DNA from: Panorpa germanica
Taxonomy: Eukaryota; Arthropoda; Insecta; Mecoptera; Panorpidae
NCBI GenBank assembly: GCA_963678705.1
Contig: OY783221.1
Location: forward strand, 7,192,001 to 7,256,000
Length of the DNA stretch: 64,000 nt
Direction: 5' to 3'
Made by a program: the position numbers and the translations under genes. Under the pieces are notes generated by a model. It did not search any database and was not told the origin of the DNA. It worked only from the letters and a program-made list of their open reading frames with translations. Of this stretch, positions 50,430 to 62,800 are shown piece by piece; position 1 is the stretch's first letter, and each line of letters begins with the position of its first letter.

Positions 50430-51043
50430 CCAAAATAAAATTACAAAAGAAATATTTGTATATTCTAAATATTTAAACTTATACGCATATATATAGCTAC
50501 TTATTCGTATCTTTTAAAAAAATGTAGGGAATTTTTATATTTAAATAGAATTTAATACAACAAACATTTAAATATAAATGAAATCTAAGCATTACAAAAA
50601 TATTTAAAGCGAGAGACGTGACGTATGCAAGGAATTTTCTTTTTATTTTTCACCACACAACACATAGCTAAAAAACATGAAAAGCGCTAAACAAAATATA
50701 AAAACCTAAAACATTGGAAAAGGAAATTCCGGAAATATATTTTATTCCAGAGAACGCTTTGCTCGCTTTTTATTGTCGTCCAGTTTCTGAGAATACTGGA
50801 ATACTGTGGGAAAATACTGGATTCATATATCGATGTACCACTGAATGTAAAATATTTCAAATTAAGGGTTGCTTGACGACACAGTAGGTGAGAGAATTTA
50901 ATGGTCACTGCATATGTTTTCCCTTATACAATAAACATAATGCGTTTGATGGGAACAGTGCGGAACCGTGGACGCATACCTTAAAATGTTTAAATGTCTG
51001 GGTGCATTGCAAATGATTTATCCCTCATCAATAATAAATTAAT
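50430..51043. other. Intergenic DNA, no gene seen
   Basis: AT-rich; nothing recognised. Confidence 0.5.
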
Positions 51044-51128
51044 ATTAATGTTACATTTTTTTTAATAATACTTGACGGGCTTCTTAGTACCACGGTCCTT
51101 TTTTCGCCCTTCTTATTAATGTTACATT
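51044..51128 (-). mobile_element. Very short retroposon-like insertion, copy 3, with TSD
   Basis: A 57-base insert (51058-51114) lies between perfect 14-base direct repeats ATTAATGTTACATT at 51044-51057 and 51115-51128. On the minus strand it reads AAGAAGGGCGAAAAAAGG, then ACCGTGGTACTAAGAAGCCC, GTCAAGTATT and an A-rich tail. The 5' end is flush with the target duplication. Confidence 0.85.
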
Positions 51129-51964
51129 GATATTCGATATTTGTGGTCCATCCCTATTCTCCATCAGCATCACAATTCGCGACTCATGTACCCCCCCCCC
51201 CCTCGCTGCGCCTCTCCTTCACGAACTGATTATGTTAGCGGAGTTAAAGGGAGAAGTTTTATTCGCTGCAGACTTGTTTTTACGGCCAGTTATTTTTTGT
51301 GTGAGTGTTTTTTTTTAGGGGAAGAGGGTTTTTAGTACTCATTAATTTCAATTCAATAGACTTGGATGTCGATTCTTCGAAATATATATAGGATCAATTT
51401 TGATGGAATAAATGTTTATAACGAACAGTGATCTTATACGCGAAATGGATGCCCTAAAAATTTATTTAAATTTATTTTATATCGGTACTTTTAATACGGT
51501 AATTTTTGTTTTCCTTTCTGAAAATGTATGACTTTACCATTTTTATTTTTAATATGAAGTAGAATATTTGATATTTTGGTATATTTTTATTAATATAATT
51601 CTGTTTTAAAAAAATATTTATTTAACATGAATCCACTTTTGATATTATTCCTATCAGTATTATACCAAAATATGAGTCACTCAGAAGCCAATGTGGTTAA
51701 GTCTATCAACAAATGTTCCAGGGGTATGTTTATATGATCGTTTTGTATAGTGGCTCGAAAATGACTCTATGTATTTTTTTGAAAATTACCTATTCTATAG
51801 AGAAATTTAGCGTTCTCTTTAGCTAAAGGGTTTTAGCGTTCTCGGACTTTTCCAATTACTATACTATATAAATTCTAATTCGTAACAGACAAAAATATTT
51901 ATAAAACTTTTAAGAGAAAATGGCTAACGTTATGCATATGATAGTTTAGATAGTTAATAAAGCA
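51129..51964. other. Intergenic DNA with poly-C run
   Basis: A run of about 13 C near 51190 gives overlapping spurious frames. No gene recognised. Confidence 0.5.
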
Positions 51965-52130
51965 TAAATGATGGGAAAAATACTTTTCAAGCAAAGCAAT
52001 AGCTTGATAAGTATTATTCGGTACTCAGTATTTTTCACATTAAACAGCAATGCTATATTAATAAACGAAATTCAAATTTTTCCATTGTTTTGAAAATTAT
52101 AAAAGTATCGTCACAAAACCCTCTTTTATT
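51965..52130 (+). pseudogene. Mariner transposase relic, copy 2
   Basis: Reads GKNTFQAKQ, a stop, LDKYY, then after ~60 bases the same AAATTCAAATTTTTCCATTG block as the copy at 7777-8007. The catalytic domain is absent. Confidence 0.6.
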
Positions 52131-54109
52131 TGTAATCTGATGGTCGGAATGTTTTGTGTGTGTTTGTGTTGAAGGTTAGTACTATTTAAAATTCATATGG
52201 ATTTGTCATAGTAGCATAATTTGTCAATTTTAACGATAAATTGTTATTAATTTAACATAACCTTTTTCTATTAAATGTATAGAAATGTAAAGAGAATATC
52301 CAACAGAGCATTCTAGGCAATCATGCACTCAAATCTGCGTTCCTTTTACAGTTTTTTTTTTGTTGTTTTAGCAAATGTCTATACTTAGCTAAAGTGTTCT
52401 CTATCCCTGTACAACGTAATCAATTGTAACCTGAAGTCTTTTGTACAATATACACACATATGCATGTACATTTACTTGAAATATTCCATAGGTTTCCTAC
52501 AAAGTAACATAACGCGCTTTATACGGGTGTCTATCGTAATTACATCAAATATTATGTTTTCCCATTTTATTTGTTTCTTGACAATATTTACTTTTCAAAT
52601 ATGCAGTCATACTATAGTAACTTTACAAATAGATGCACTTAGAATGCATCCTTCCATTCAAGTAGTTAAATAACATAAAATTTAATTATTATGGCTTCTT
52701 TAATTACCTGATAATTTAATAAGAAATATAATTAATTGGCTGCCTAATGCAATTATCTTTCTGAAAAGCGCTACATTCTAGAATTCTAGAATACAGCAGA
52801 ATTCTACAGAATAGAACTGTTACGAGATTTCTAAAGTGAAACATTCAACAAAAGCAATTGTAACTCTTTTTTTTATTAGTGATTTTATTTCTATCTCAGA
52901 CAATATCGATTGCTGACGCGTCGTTCAACGGTTCTAAAGCTGGATCCTACATATATATATGTATATATTTATAAAGGGTGCTTAAGAAACTATTTTCAAT
53001 TTGCAATAGAAGGGATTAGACGCCTTCTTAATATTTCGACGATGATCAGTAAGTTTAATTTAGGTTATTAGAATTACAAAAATAAAAATATTAAAATTTT
53101 AAATAACCGAAAATGTCGGATAAATTTATTGTTAAAACCTTTGAATCATTTATTACATTTTCAATGTTTTTATTATTTTGAAACGCCCTATTAAAAATGT
53201 ATACATATATACAAAACCACCCCTGTATACATATGTATATCTATGTATATTGTATGAAATAAACAGTCTGTGTGAATTGTGGAATTGTGCTTTTTGGTTT
53301 GTGTTTTATTTTTTTCTTCTTCGCATACAAATATCTTCTAAATTGTCTGTTCAGATTGTGAAAATGTTTGCTATATATTTTAAAGCTTTAAACATTGAAT
53401 TTCATTTTATGGATAAAATAAATTTACTTATGGTTTATAAAACAGAAGCCGTTTTTCAAATATAATCGGTTCTATGAAATTTACGAAAAATAAACAATTT
53501 TTTTGAGGATGTTTTGTTAAATTTAGCTAGACGTTATTATAGTTTTAGTGCAGATGTAGTCGTATTGGGGATAGTCGGTAGGGGAAAGGGAGTGGCGCCG
53601 TGAAAGGGGTACACTTACATTCTTCTACCATGGAGGAATACACAGAAGAATATTATTAAAGCTATACAAAATTAAGGGGTCTGGATTGTTGTCCAAATTT
53701 GTGCAACACCTTCTCAATTAATTGAATGTTCTGATCCAGGGCCGGATTTTGAGGTGTGGTGGCCCTGAGGTAACGAAGGAGTGGAGGAACCTAATTATTT
53801 TCCAGAATAAAAGGAATAATTTTTTTCCGTCAAGTCTTTCAAAAATGTATTGCTTATATCTCTATTGTGGAAGCCCCGGTAGGATTGAAGATAAGGTACT
53901 CTCAAACTGGAATTAACTGTATGCAGCCACTGGCTATCGTTGACTTAGTGGTACACCTAAAGATGTCGGGATAGAGCATAATTGTCTGAGTCGTTTCTTT
54001 CTTTTTTTAGTGGTTGTTGTCATGAACCAAACACCAACTGCCATCATGTCTACTCAAAGTTCTTGCGATTTAATGTCCAATAGGGTGTTTAAATGTTATT
54101 TTGCTTTAG
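52131..54109. other. Intergenic DNA, no gene recognised
   Basis: A G-rich patch lies at 53565-53615. The block GGGCCGGATTTTGAGG...GTGGCCCTGAGG at 53739-53770 resembles the end of a common insect repeat. Frames at 53178-53465 and 53722-53916 are not convincing. Confidence 0.45.
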
Positions 54110-54255
54110 CTAACTTTATCAAGAGAGTTCACCTGCCGAAGCAACTAGCCCTGAGAAATGGATGGCACTGAAGCGTTATGCCTATACACAGTCGTTGGGG
54201 CAAGTGTAATATTTATAAATTGTTTAAAATTATTATAAAGCCTCAATTAGTAGAA
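54110..54255 (+). repeat. Dispersed repeat R, copy 3
   Basis: AAATGGATGGCACTGAAGCG, a CAGTCGTTGGGGCAAGT block and AAATTATTATAAAGCCTCAA match 47860-48010. Confidence 0.6.
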
Positions 54256-55117
54256 TTGTATTTTAACCTAACATTGTTAGCGTTTCTGTTTGTTCAATGT
54301 TTTCCAATGTTACATAGACAAATACAACATTTTTCAAAGTAAGAATTATAGGATTATAGGTAATCAAATTGGAACCAAAACCAGAGCCAAACTTAAAGCA
54401 GACATTTTACTTTCTAATGTTAATTGATATTAAAATTATTTTAGATAAACATTTTCCTTGCGATTCTTGCAAACTTTCATCTCAGTCCCAAATTTAAATT
54501 GATTGATATAAATATATTATACTATTATACTATTGATATAAAAATAGTCTTGTCTCCTACGCAACGTATTGTTTCAATTATATGTCGCACCATATATAAT
54601 ATTTCACAATGTTGCGTACAGCTATAAATCTGAATGAATCTAGTTGAAATGGTTTGAGAGTCTGGGACATATAACGAGTGGAATATTATTTTTTATTGCG
54701 CTATAGTGTTATCCTTATACGATAAGGAACGGATACTACTATACACTATATGGTACGTATTTCGTGTTGTTGCGTTGGCAGAATTGACTTCAAAGTTATC
54801 GTGATAGATTCAATGTGATAACAAGTAGTGGAAAATGAAAAACGTACAAAATAAAAAGACGGTGAAAGTTCTGAATTCAATTTCAACAAATTTGTTGTTT
54901 GAATTTTATTTTCGACGTTTTTTAGTTTTAGATAAAGTTTTAAGTCTAGCCATCTAGTGGATTGTTTATTGAATTTGTTATTTGAATGCATTTTACGGAA
55001 GTTGAACACTTTCGTATACGTTCGAAAGCTCATTTATTACAGACCACAAATTATCTGTTTAAATTTTAAACGGAATATTATTGCATGACATAAAGTCATC
55101 GACATAAAGTAATTCGA
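54256..55117. other. Intergenic DNA, no gene seen
   Basis: AT-rich; a 95-codon minus frame (54746-55033) has no recognised family. Confidence 0.45.
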
Positions 55118-55255
55118 ATATGAATTTATAGCTTGTATAACAGCCGAATAAATGAACAATACAACGGTGAATTTTATCTTATTCGATCCTATATACATTG
55201 TTAAGAATTACTGAAAAAGTTTTTTGATTGTATCATAGCTTTATACAGAGATTTC
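55118..55255 (+). mobile_element. TIR element family M, diverged fragment
   Basis: CGGTGAATTTTATCTTATTC, then CCTATATACATTGTT and a later ATTGTATCATAGCTTTATAC block align in order with the interior of 45024-45224. Termini are not preserved. Confidence 0.45.
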
Positions 55256-55384
55256 TATTAATTAGGAAATGTTGAACGTTACACCAGGTATTTTAAAGAT
55301 GCCTTCAGAAAGCATAACGTCAGCAGAAAAATAGTGAAGAATGTATATTTACCAAATATAATAATTAACACTCTCAAAAAAAAA

Positions 55385-55800
55385 CTATATACATTTTAGA
55401 ACAGTTCTAAAGCATATTTTAGAACTAGGGCCCTATTCCTGTGTCTTGCAAACAATTATCGTAATCGAACAGATCTGATTTATAAGGGTGAAACATTTTA
55501 CGAATTACTTTTAAAAGAGTATTCCTGTACTATTCTTGAATTTTATTACTAATTATTATTATAGTTGAGAAGACCATTGTTCGCAAGACTCAGGAATAGG
55601 GACCCTGGCATTAAAAAAATCAGATCCCAAAATATTAATTTTCATGACATATATACATTTTCATAGAATTCTTTAACAAATTCGGACAAAAATTCATCTT
55701 AAATAGAATTAATAATCGGTTCGTAATTTTAATACGTATTTTTCTATTAAATTTGTGTTAATATTAAGAACATTTCAAACAGTGCAGCTATAAGAAGAGC
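55385..55800 (+). repeat. Dispersed repeat S, copy 3, split by an insertion
   Basis: The left part 55385-55427 (AAAGCATATTTTAGAACTA) and right part 55605-55800 are contiguous in the copy at 32813-33020. The gap is the element at 55428-55604. Confidence 0.6.
55428..55604. mobile_element. Harbinger-like MITE, 177 bp, nested
   Basis: Ends GGGCCCTATTCCTG and the reverse complement of ..CAGGAATAGGGACC form terminal inverted repeats of about 30 bases with few mismatches (inner part GTCTTGC.AACAAT). Flanks are CTA (55425-55427) and CTG (55605-55607), consistent with a 3-base target duplication, as in PIF/Harbinger elements. Noncoding. Confidence 0.75.
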
Positions 55801-56557
55801 AGGATCGCTTTCACAGGATAATCTTGCAATAAATTTCAATCTTCGAAATTAATTAAAAAGTGACTTTCATCTAAATAAAACGGCAGTCATTTATCAGTGG
55901 ACAATGATGGAACCCAATGGACAATGAAAATGGGTGCACCTAACATCTTTACAAAGAATTTTTGCAATTTCCAGTCAAATACGTTTCATGTTTTATGCTA
56001 TCATTCGCTGAACAGTTACAGCTCTCATTTCTTAAGGATTTTAAGATATTAAGGATTCAGGATTTTACCTTTTGAAAGCAATACAATAAAACGAAGACTT
56101 TTATTCAGCTTTTATCCGTTCGTTCAAGTCCTTTTTTATATCTACAGGGTGTTTAAGAGAGAATAGCACTTCTTTTAAAAACGTTATAACGTGATAATTT
56201 ACCTGCATTTGATAGATTACAACTGTATTAAATTATTTCTCTTTCTGGCAATAAGTTTGTCTCAAAAATATCGCCGTATGATCTGCTACTTCGTTGTTTT
56301 GTCTGAGTGAAAAATAAAGAATTGTGACAATGTGACAGACAGTTGCGTTCGCAATATCTGCTTAAAATATATTAAATGATATGATGTTTATATGCATTTA
56401 GAGTCGAGAAACATTCAAATGGATATTAGCGGTATAACAAATTATTAAAAAAGACCTAATTTCTAATTTACATTTTTTAAAAGGTTCTAATTTATATCTT
56501 TTAATGATATGTCAATTTAGATTATATGATCTTAAATGGAAATTAAAATATGTACTC
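55801..56557. other. Intergenic DNA, no gene seen
   Basis: CTACAGGGTGTTTAAG near 56143 resembles a DNA-transposon terminus; no partner end was found. Confidence 0.45.
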
Positions 56558-56759
56558 CAAATTACGATAGTTCGGCGGCGACTAATACTTACAAGAGGTT
56601 ATAAGAGCGGTATAAATCTATAATACGATAATGAATTTTATCATATTGGTTTCTATATACGAGTACATTATTGAAAAGTAAGTGCTTTTTAGTTGTATCG
56701 GCAGTTTATACGCCACAATTTGTTTTAAGTGTGAGTCGACGCCGAACTTTCGTAATTTG
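56558..56759 (+). mobile_element. TIR element family M, best copy
   Basis: Left CAAATTACGATAGTTCGGCG and right inverted CGCCGAACTTTCGTAATTTG with matching inner sequence give TIRs of about 55 bases within 202 bp. The flanks TACTC / GAACTA would fit a TA target duplication if the terminus is three bases further out. Noncoding. Confidence 0.75.
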
Positions 56760-56871
56760 AACTATATGTAAGAAATGAATTAGCTAATTACCAAGCTAGC
56801 AAGTTTTTAAACTTTACTGTAAAACCATTTCTTACTTGAAAATAAATTAAAACATTTAAGATTAATCTTCT

Positions 56872-56950
56872 AGATGACCGACTTAGTTAGGTCCTAAACT
56901 CTAAGACACAGCTATGCTTAGGTCCGGGTTAGATTCCAGGAGATGGAATA
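56872..56950 (+). mobile_element. Possible tRNA-derived SINE head
   Basis: GACTTAGTTAGG (56880-56891) resembles a pol III A box and GGGTTAGATTCC (56926-56937) a B box at about tRNA spacing. Acceptor-stem pairing and a complete cloverleaf are not apparent, so it is not a tRNA gene. No second copy was seen in the window. Confidence 0.35.
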
Positions 56951-59227
56951 AATATATTTCATGACTGGCAAAGAATTAACTCACCAATTGATAAACAAAT
57001 CTATAAAAACACACAATTATTGTATTACAATTAATGGGAGTATTAATTGTAATTAATTCAACCTAGCTGTTGAAATCGTAGTAATATAATAAAATATATA
57101 AAAAAATAAGAATACATGTAATATAAAAGACTGAGGATGAATGCAAAGAAAGTGGCAAATATTATATAGATGTATAATAAATGAAATGGAATATGGGGCA
57201 AGAGAAAAAGTAAAATTATACTAGTCTACACTAGATAGAATTGAAATTAGAACATCCCAAGTTTCTTTAAGTTTGTGCAAAGCCCATTCAATATTAATAT
57301 TTTTTCCTCGATAAGATAGTTCATATTCGTTTACAATTTTTTGCATTTTTTCGAAGCACCCTATAACCTAGATACCAGACTAGTGATTTTTCCTTAAAGG
57401 ATCTTCTATCCCGTTTTTCCTTTGTATCTCAACACTTATTTACTTTGTCAAACGATGATTTTTATTACTTTTAGTTTTTATTATGCAGTGTTTACTTTGA
57501 GTATTTTCAACGTAATTACTATATTTTATAACTTCCGAGCCTTCCGAGTTTTATGTTCATCTGTATCACAGTTTTTCACTATAAATTCTGTTTTTCCTTC
57601 TTTTTATACGTTTTTTTATGCATAATATTTAAACAAAATAGTTTTTAATATACATAGTCTTTATACTTTTTCAGCATTTGAAATTTATTTGAAATTTTTA
57701 AAGATAAATAATTATTCGTATGCCCTGCGGGGTTATTTTCGTTTTAGACGTTAGTGACACCAGTACAGTTGCTTTAACAACATTTACGTGTCATACTCGA
57801 ACGTGCTTCCAACACATTGACCGATCTTTTTTTACAAATTCTCGTTCATTTTGAGATTATGAGACCGGAAATTTGTGATATATGATAAATTCTCATCTCC
57901 TTTTCTTTCTCCATTTCTTTTACAAAATTAATCACTAAATTAAAAATTATTTGAATTTTCTTTGCGATTTTATTCTTTAGAAATCGTATCTGTGTTTTAT
58001 TCCAACCCTTTAATTCGACTCTGTTCATAAATTGTATAGACTAAACAAGGCAGGGGTGTAACTGACAGGTTCTGCTTCTTCTTAACAGAGTGGGAGGATT
58101 GAGGGTGATGGTTTATATCGTTCAAAAGCATTTCACGCACATATGTTTTATGGAAAAGTATTTTACAAACGATTTTAAGTGCTTTTTAATCCTGAATATA
58201 ATATAAAGGATTTTTGGGGGTATACTTCACCTATAGATAAAAATTCTCTTTGTTCAAATTATATAGAAAATGAGAAATTGTGTATTAAAATATATACGAT
58301 ACGATATAATGCTTACTACGTTATATATAGTGAATGTAGTAGCGTCCACATGTAGGGGCAAATAAAGTATTCCCCCCCCCCCTTTCCTACTCGCTCTTGT
58401 AAAAAAATTTAATTAAAATGGTCCTGTACCAAATTTAGAATAGATAAAACTTTAATCTCCTTTCCACTTGCTTCGGACGCCTCTGAATGTATAAATATTA
58501 CACTTGGTCCGCATAAAAATAAGTTGAAAATATGAATGATGTATTATAGAACAGTATTCGTTTACCAAAATAGCCGAAAATGAATTGACAAAAAAGGGGG
58601 CGTTATCATACCAGAAACTTTTGTTTATTTATTTTTGGATTATCTTTGAACAGTAAATATTAAAGGTTGATGGAAGAAGGTGGTGTGATATACCACTGAA
58701 ATCTAATTAAGAAAATCAGGTAAAGAATATATGTGTAGTCTTCTTCAAACTATATACTGGTAACACTAGACGACCGTTGTAAAAATAAAGCCTAATGATT
58801 TTTCTAATTAAACTACTTTTGTTATAAAAATTGAAATAATTTTGCACTGTTGATTATTTCAAGGCTAACAATTGTTAAACGTCGTTCGGTAAACTCAGTT
58901 TAGAGCAGCTGGTTGAATTTTACAATGAACGAAATTATTGAACAAAGATTTTGTGTCTAATGGTGAATGGTAAACTGTTTTGACAATGGAAAATTCGCAT
59001 GGAGCAGTGTAGTGATACAGGAGAGGTGTATATTAAAGAGGAAAGCATTTAAATATGTGTACGTTTAAAATAAAACGTTTTATTTTATATCCAAACATCG
59101 TATATTCAATTGAAATTCATATGTTTTATATATAGTTTCTTTGGCAGTATCTACTTTCTCCAAAATGTACTGCACCTTTGGGAATTAGGACATCTCCAAG
59201 AAAAAATAATTCATCCTTATCTTTGTT
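56951..59227. other. AT-rich intergenic DNA, no gene seen
   Basis: Contains a run of about 11 C near 58372. Small frames at 57422-57625 and 57846-58028 are low-complexity. Confidence 0.5.
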
Positions 59228-59572
59228 TGTAACAGTTGCAGACACCGTTCAAAAGATTTAAACATTTTTATCTTAAAATATATGTACGAAATAAAACCAT
59301 GCGAGTATTTGTAGATTGAATAATTATTCAATTGTTTAATGATAAAATTATTTTACACTTTTTTAATATAAATTTAACCACAAATTCTAATGATATAAAA
59401 TGGTTGCGAATCATGCTACGACAGTGCAAAAGCCAAAACACGAGTGACTCGAAAGCCATACGGCTGTAGCGTGCACAGCAGTCGTCGTTGTGTTGCCCAA
59501 CACGTCGCTGTGTTGCCCTGAGTAAGATTTCTACCAGAGACAACAATACAATATTAAACTAGAATGTCAACA
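59228..59572 (-). repeat. Candidate 3' LTR of the BEL/Pao element
   Basis: On the minus strand this 345-base block starts TGTTGACATTC and ends CTGCAACTGTTACA, i.e. TG...CA with TGTT/ACA termini, about 270 bases downstream of the pol stop. It is GC-richer than its surroundings in its first half (59380-59530), as promoter-bearing LTRs often are. The 5' LTR lies outside the window, so the boundaries cannot be verified. Confidence 0.45.
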
Positions 59573-59843
59573 GAGACACATTTTATGTTCTGTGCTAATT
59601 TTGTACTGAACATAAATTACCAGCCAGCAGAACGTAGCTGATCCCACAACCAACTTAAAATATATATAAAAATACATTAATACATAGAGCTACATAAATT
59701 TACAAACTTCTTAAATCTATGATAGTCTACATAATTGTATGAGAATAATATAAAATAAAACAAAATAACAATTATTCTAAAGATAACAGAAAACGTAATT
59801 AACATTTTAGCATACATTATCAATTGCATAATGTACACAACAA
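59573..59843 (-). other. 3' untranslated part of the BEL/Pao element
   Basis: AT-rich noncoding sequence between the pol stop and the candidate LTR. No clear polypurine tract was seen at its end. Confidence 0.45.
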
Positions 59844-62800
59844 TCAATTCAGTGGTAATCTACACAATTTTGTGATGGGTCTGTTGTAGATCTTATCACC
59901 AATTTTTATTTCCGCCACTCTCACCTTTCCATCTTTACCAAAAAAGACCTTTGTGATTCTGGCCATTGGCCAATTTAATGGGGGTGAGTTTAGATTCTTT
60001 ACAATAACTAAATCACCTTCTTTCAGGTTCTCATTAGCATATTTCCACTTGGGACGGCTCTGAAGCTGTGTGAGATAATCCTTAGACCAAGCTTGCCAAA
60101 AGTCTTGTTTTAGTTTTTTAACAATATTCCAAAACTTAAGACGATTGACTGGTACCTCTGTTAAATTAACTTCAGGGTATTCAATCAGAGCAGTGCCAAT
60201 TAGAAAATGTGCTGGAGTCAAATACTTATATTCATTTGGGCTTAGTGGAAGCAGTGGTCTTGAGTTTAGCACACCTTCAATCTGTATGACAACTGAATTT
60301 AATTCTTCATAAGTTAAGGCCAAATTACCCACTACTCTCTTAAGGTGGTGCTTCACACTTTTGACCCCTGCTTCCCATATACCACCAAATTCAGGAGCAT
60401 AACTGGGTATAAACATAAATTTTATATATAGATTATTACAAAAACTTATAACATTATTTCTATGAGACTTATTAGTCTGTAAATTATACAACTCTTTTAA
60501 TTCATTAGCAGCACCCTTGAATGTTTTAGCATTGTCACAATAAATTTTAGTAGGCATGCCTCGTCTAGAAATAAAACGATTGAGACATGCCAAGAATGTT
60601 TCAGTTCTTAAATCAGAAACCACTTCCATGTGTATGGCCTTTGTAGAAAAGCAAACAAACAATGAAATGTAACCTTTTGTAATCAATGGTTTACGTATGC
60701 GAGCTATCTTTATGTTAAAAGGTCCACAAAAATCTACACCTACATGCTGAAATGGTCTTGTAGCTGTAACTCTGTCAGCTGGCAAAGAACCCATCAATTG
60801 TTTAGCAGATTCAGCCTTCAATCGTGAACATATAACACATTTGTATAGTACCTTTTTGACCTCCCGTATGCCATTGATAATCCAGAACTTTTGAGACAAG
60901 GAGCTGAGTACTAATCTAGCACCAGCATGGAGCAAACGTAAGTGCTCATTTTTGATTATGATAGAAGTGATATTGTTGTCCTTTGGCAGTATGACTGGGT
61001 GCATTTTATCTTTTGCAATGCCTGCATTTTGCAATCTGCCACCAACACGAATTAAACCAGTGCTGTCTATGAAAGGGTGGAGATTACCTATACCGGTCTT
61101 GATAATGATACCACCTAAGAGACATTTTATTTCTTTAAAAAATATTTGCCTTTGAACTGAGCGAATGATAATTAATAAAGAATTATGAAGTTCTTGTGGA
61201 GATAAATGTCCACAAATATTATTTTTAGAAATAGTAAGATAAGAACAAATTAAACTGTGTACTGCCTTTTTACAATTATTAAAGAATCTATACACATAAG
61301 CTAATACACGCTGTAGCTTATTGATATTGGAGAATTTTTTAAACAAGTCTAGCATTAACGGTGCTTGTTCGACTTCAATGTTACAAACATTACAGTTTTT
61401 ATCTTCATCGTCTGATAGAAGTACTGTATTTAAATCAAAATAATGATCATGTTTAAAATGAGAATTGGATAGATACTGGGGACCGTTCCACCAAAGATTT
61501 TGATTTTTTAAGTGTTGTGGTTCTATACCACGAGAAATTATATCAGCTGGGTTATCAGCTGATTTTACATAGTACCAAGAGAATTTATCTGTGAGCTCTG
61601 TTATTTTCTTTACTCTGTTATTAACATAGATATTGGTTTTTAATTTGTCCGCTTGAATCCAAGCAAGGACTATTTTGGAATCACAATAAAGGAAAAGTCT
61701 ATGTTCCAATCTAGTTTTGAGTAAATTACTAACTCTAACCGCAAGTTGTGCCAACAAAACTGCACTATTTAGCTCTAGTTGGGGTATTGTAAGTACCTTA
61801 CCTAGTGGAGCCACACGAGACTTGGCACAAATTAATTTTGTTTTTACGTTGTCATTTGCTGTAACGGTTCTTAAATATAGGCAGCACCCGTACGCCTTCA
61901 TAGATGCGTCTGCATAGCCTATTAATTCTGCAGTGACAAAATTTTCCTCCTTTATAAGTCGATCTATTGAAATGCTGTCTGCTATCTTTAGACCATTAAG
62001 GAACTTTTCCCACATCTGTAATTGTTTGTCAGGCAGCGGTGCGTCCCAATCTATTTTCAAAAACCAAAGCTCTTGCATGATTAACTTGGCAACTACAATT
62101 ATAGGGCCAATCAATCCTAACGGGTCAAATAAAGTCCCAATAAAACTAAGCACTTTTCTTTTAGTATTCAAATTGTTACTATTCGTGTTAGGACATTTAA
62201 AAGTAAATGTATCCAAAATAACATTGTATTTTAGACCTAATGTTTTAATAATGGCTGATTTATTCAAATCTAATTCATTGATATATTTTTTATCACTAGA
62301 GATGTCGTCGAGCACTGGGGGATGATTGGAAGACCATTTGTGTAATTTAAAATTACCTAATTGTAACAAACCAATTAATTGAGACTTTAATTCAGATAAC
62401 TCTTCCACGTCATCGCACCCAACTATGACATCATCAACATACGTATTATGGCACATTGCTCTCGCTGCGAGAGGATATTTATGTTTGTAGCGATGGGCAA
62501 GTTCTATGAGACATCGTGTGGCCAAAAAGGTAGAAGATTTGAGTCCATATGTTACAGTTTTTAATTGCAAACAACTGATGGGCTTACCTGGATCATCTCT
62601 CCATAAGATATTTTGTAAGACATTGTAAGTGTCATTTGTGAGAATACAGCGGAACATTTTTTCTATGTCACAGACAATTGTGTACACATAAGTTCTAAAC
62701 AGTAGGAGAATATCGAAGAGCTCGCCTTGAACCACAGGACCATTCAGCATAACATCGTTGAGAGAAATCTTATTTTTAGAACGCATGCTTCCATCAAAGA

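Noticed and set aside
51127-51335. Two overlapping plus frames
   Set aside because: Both pass through a poly-C run and have no recognisable domain.
56872-56950. Functional tRNA gene
   Set aside because: B-box-like sequence only; no acceptor or anticodon stem pairing seen.
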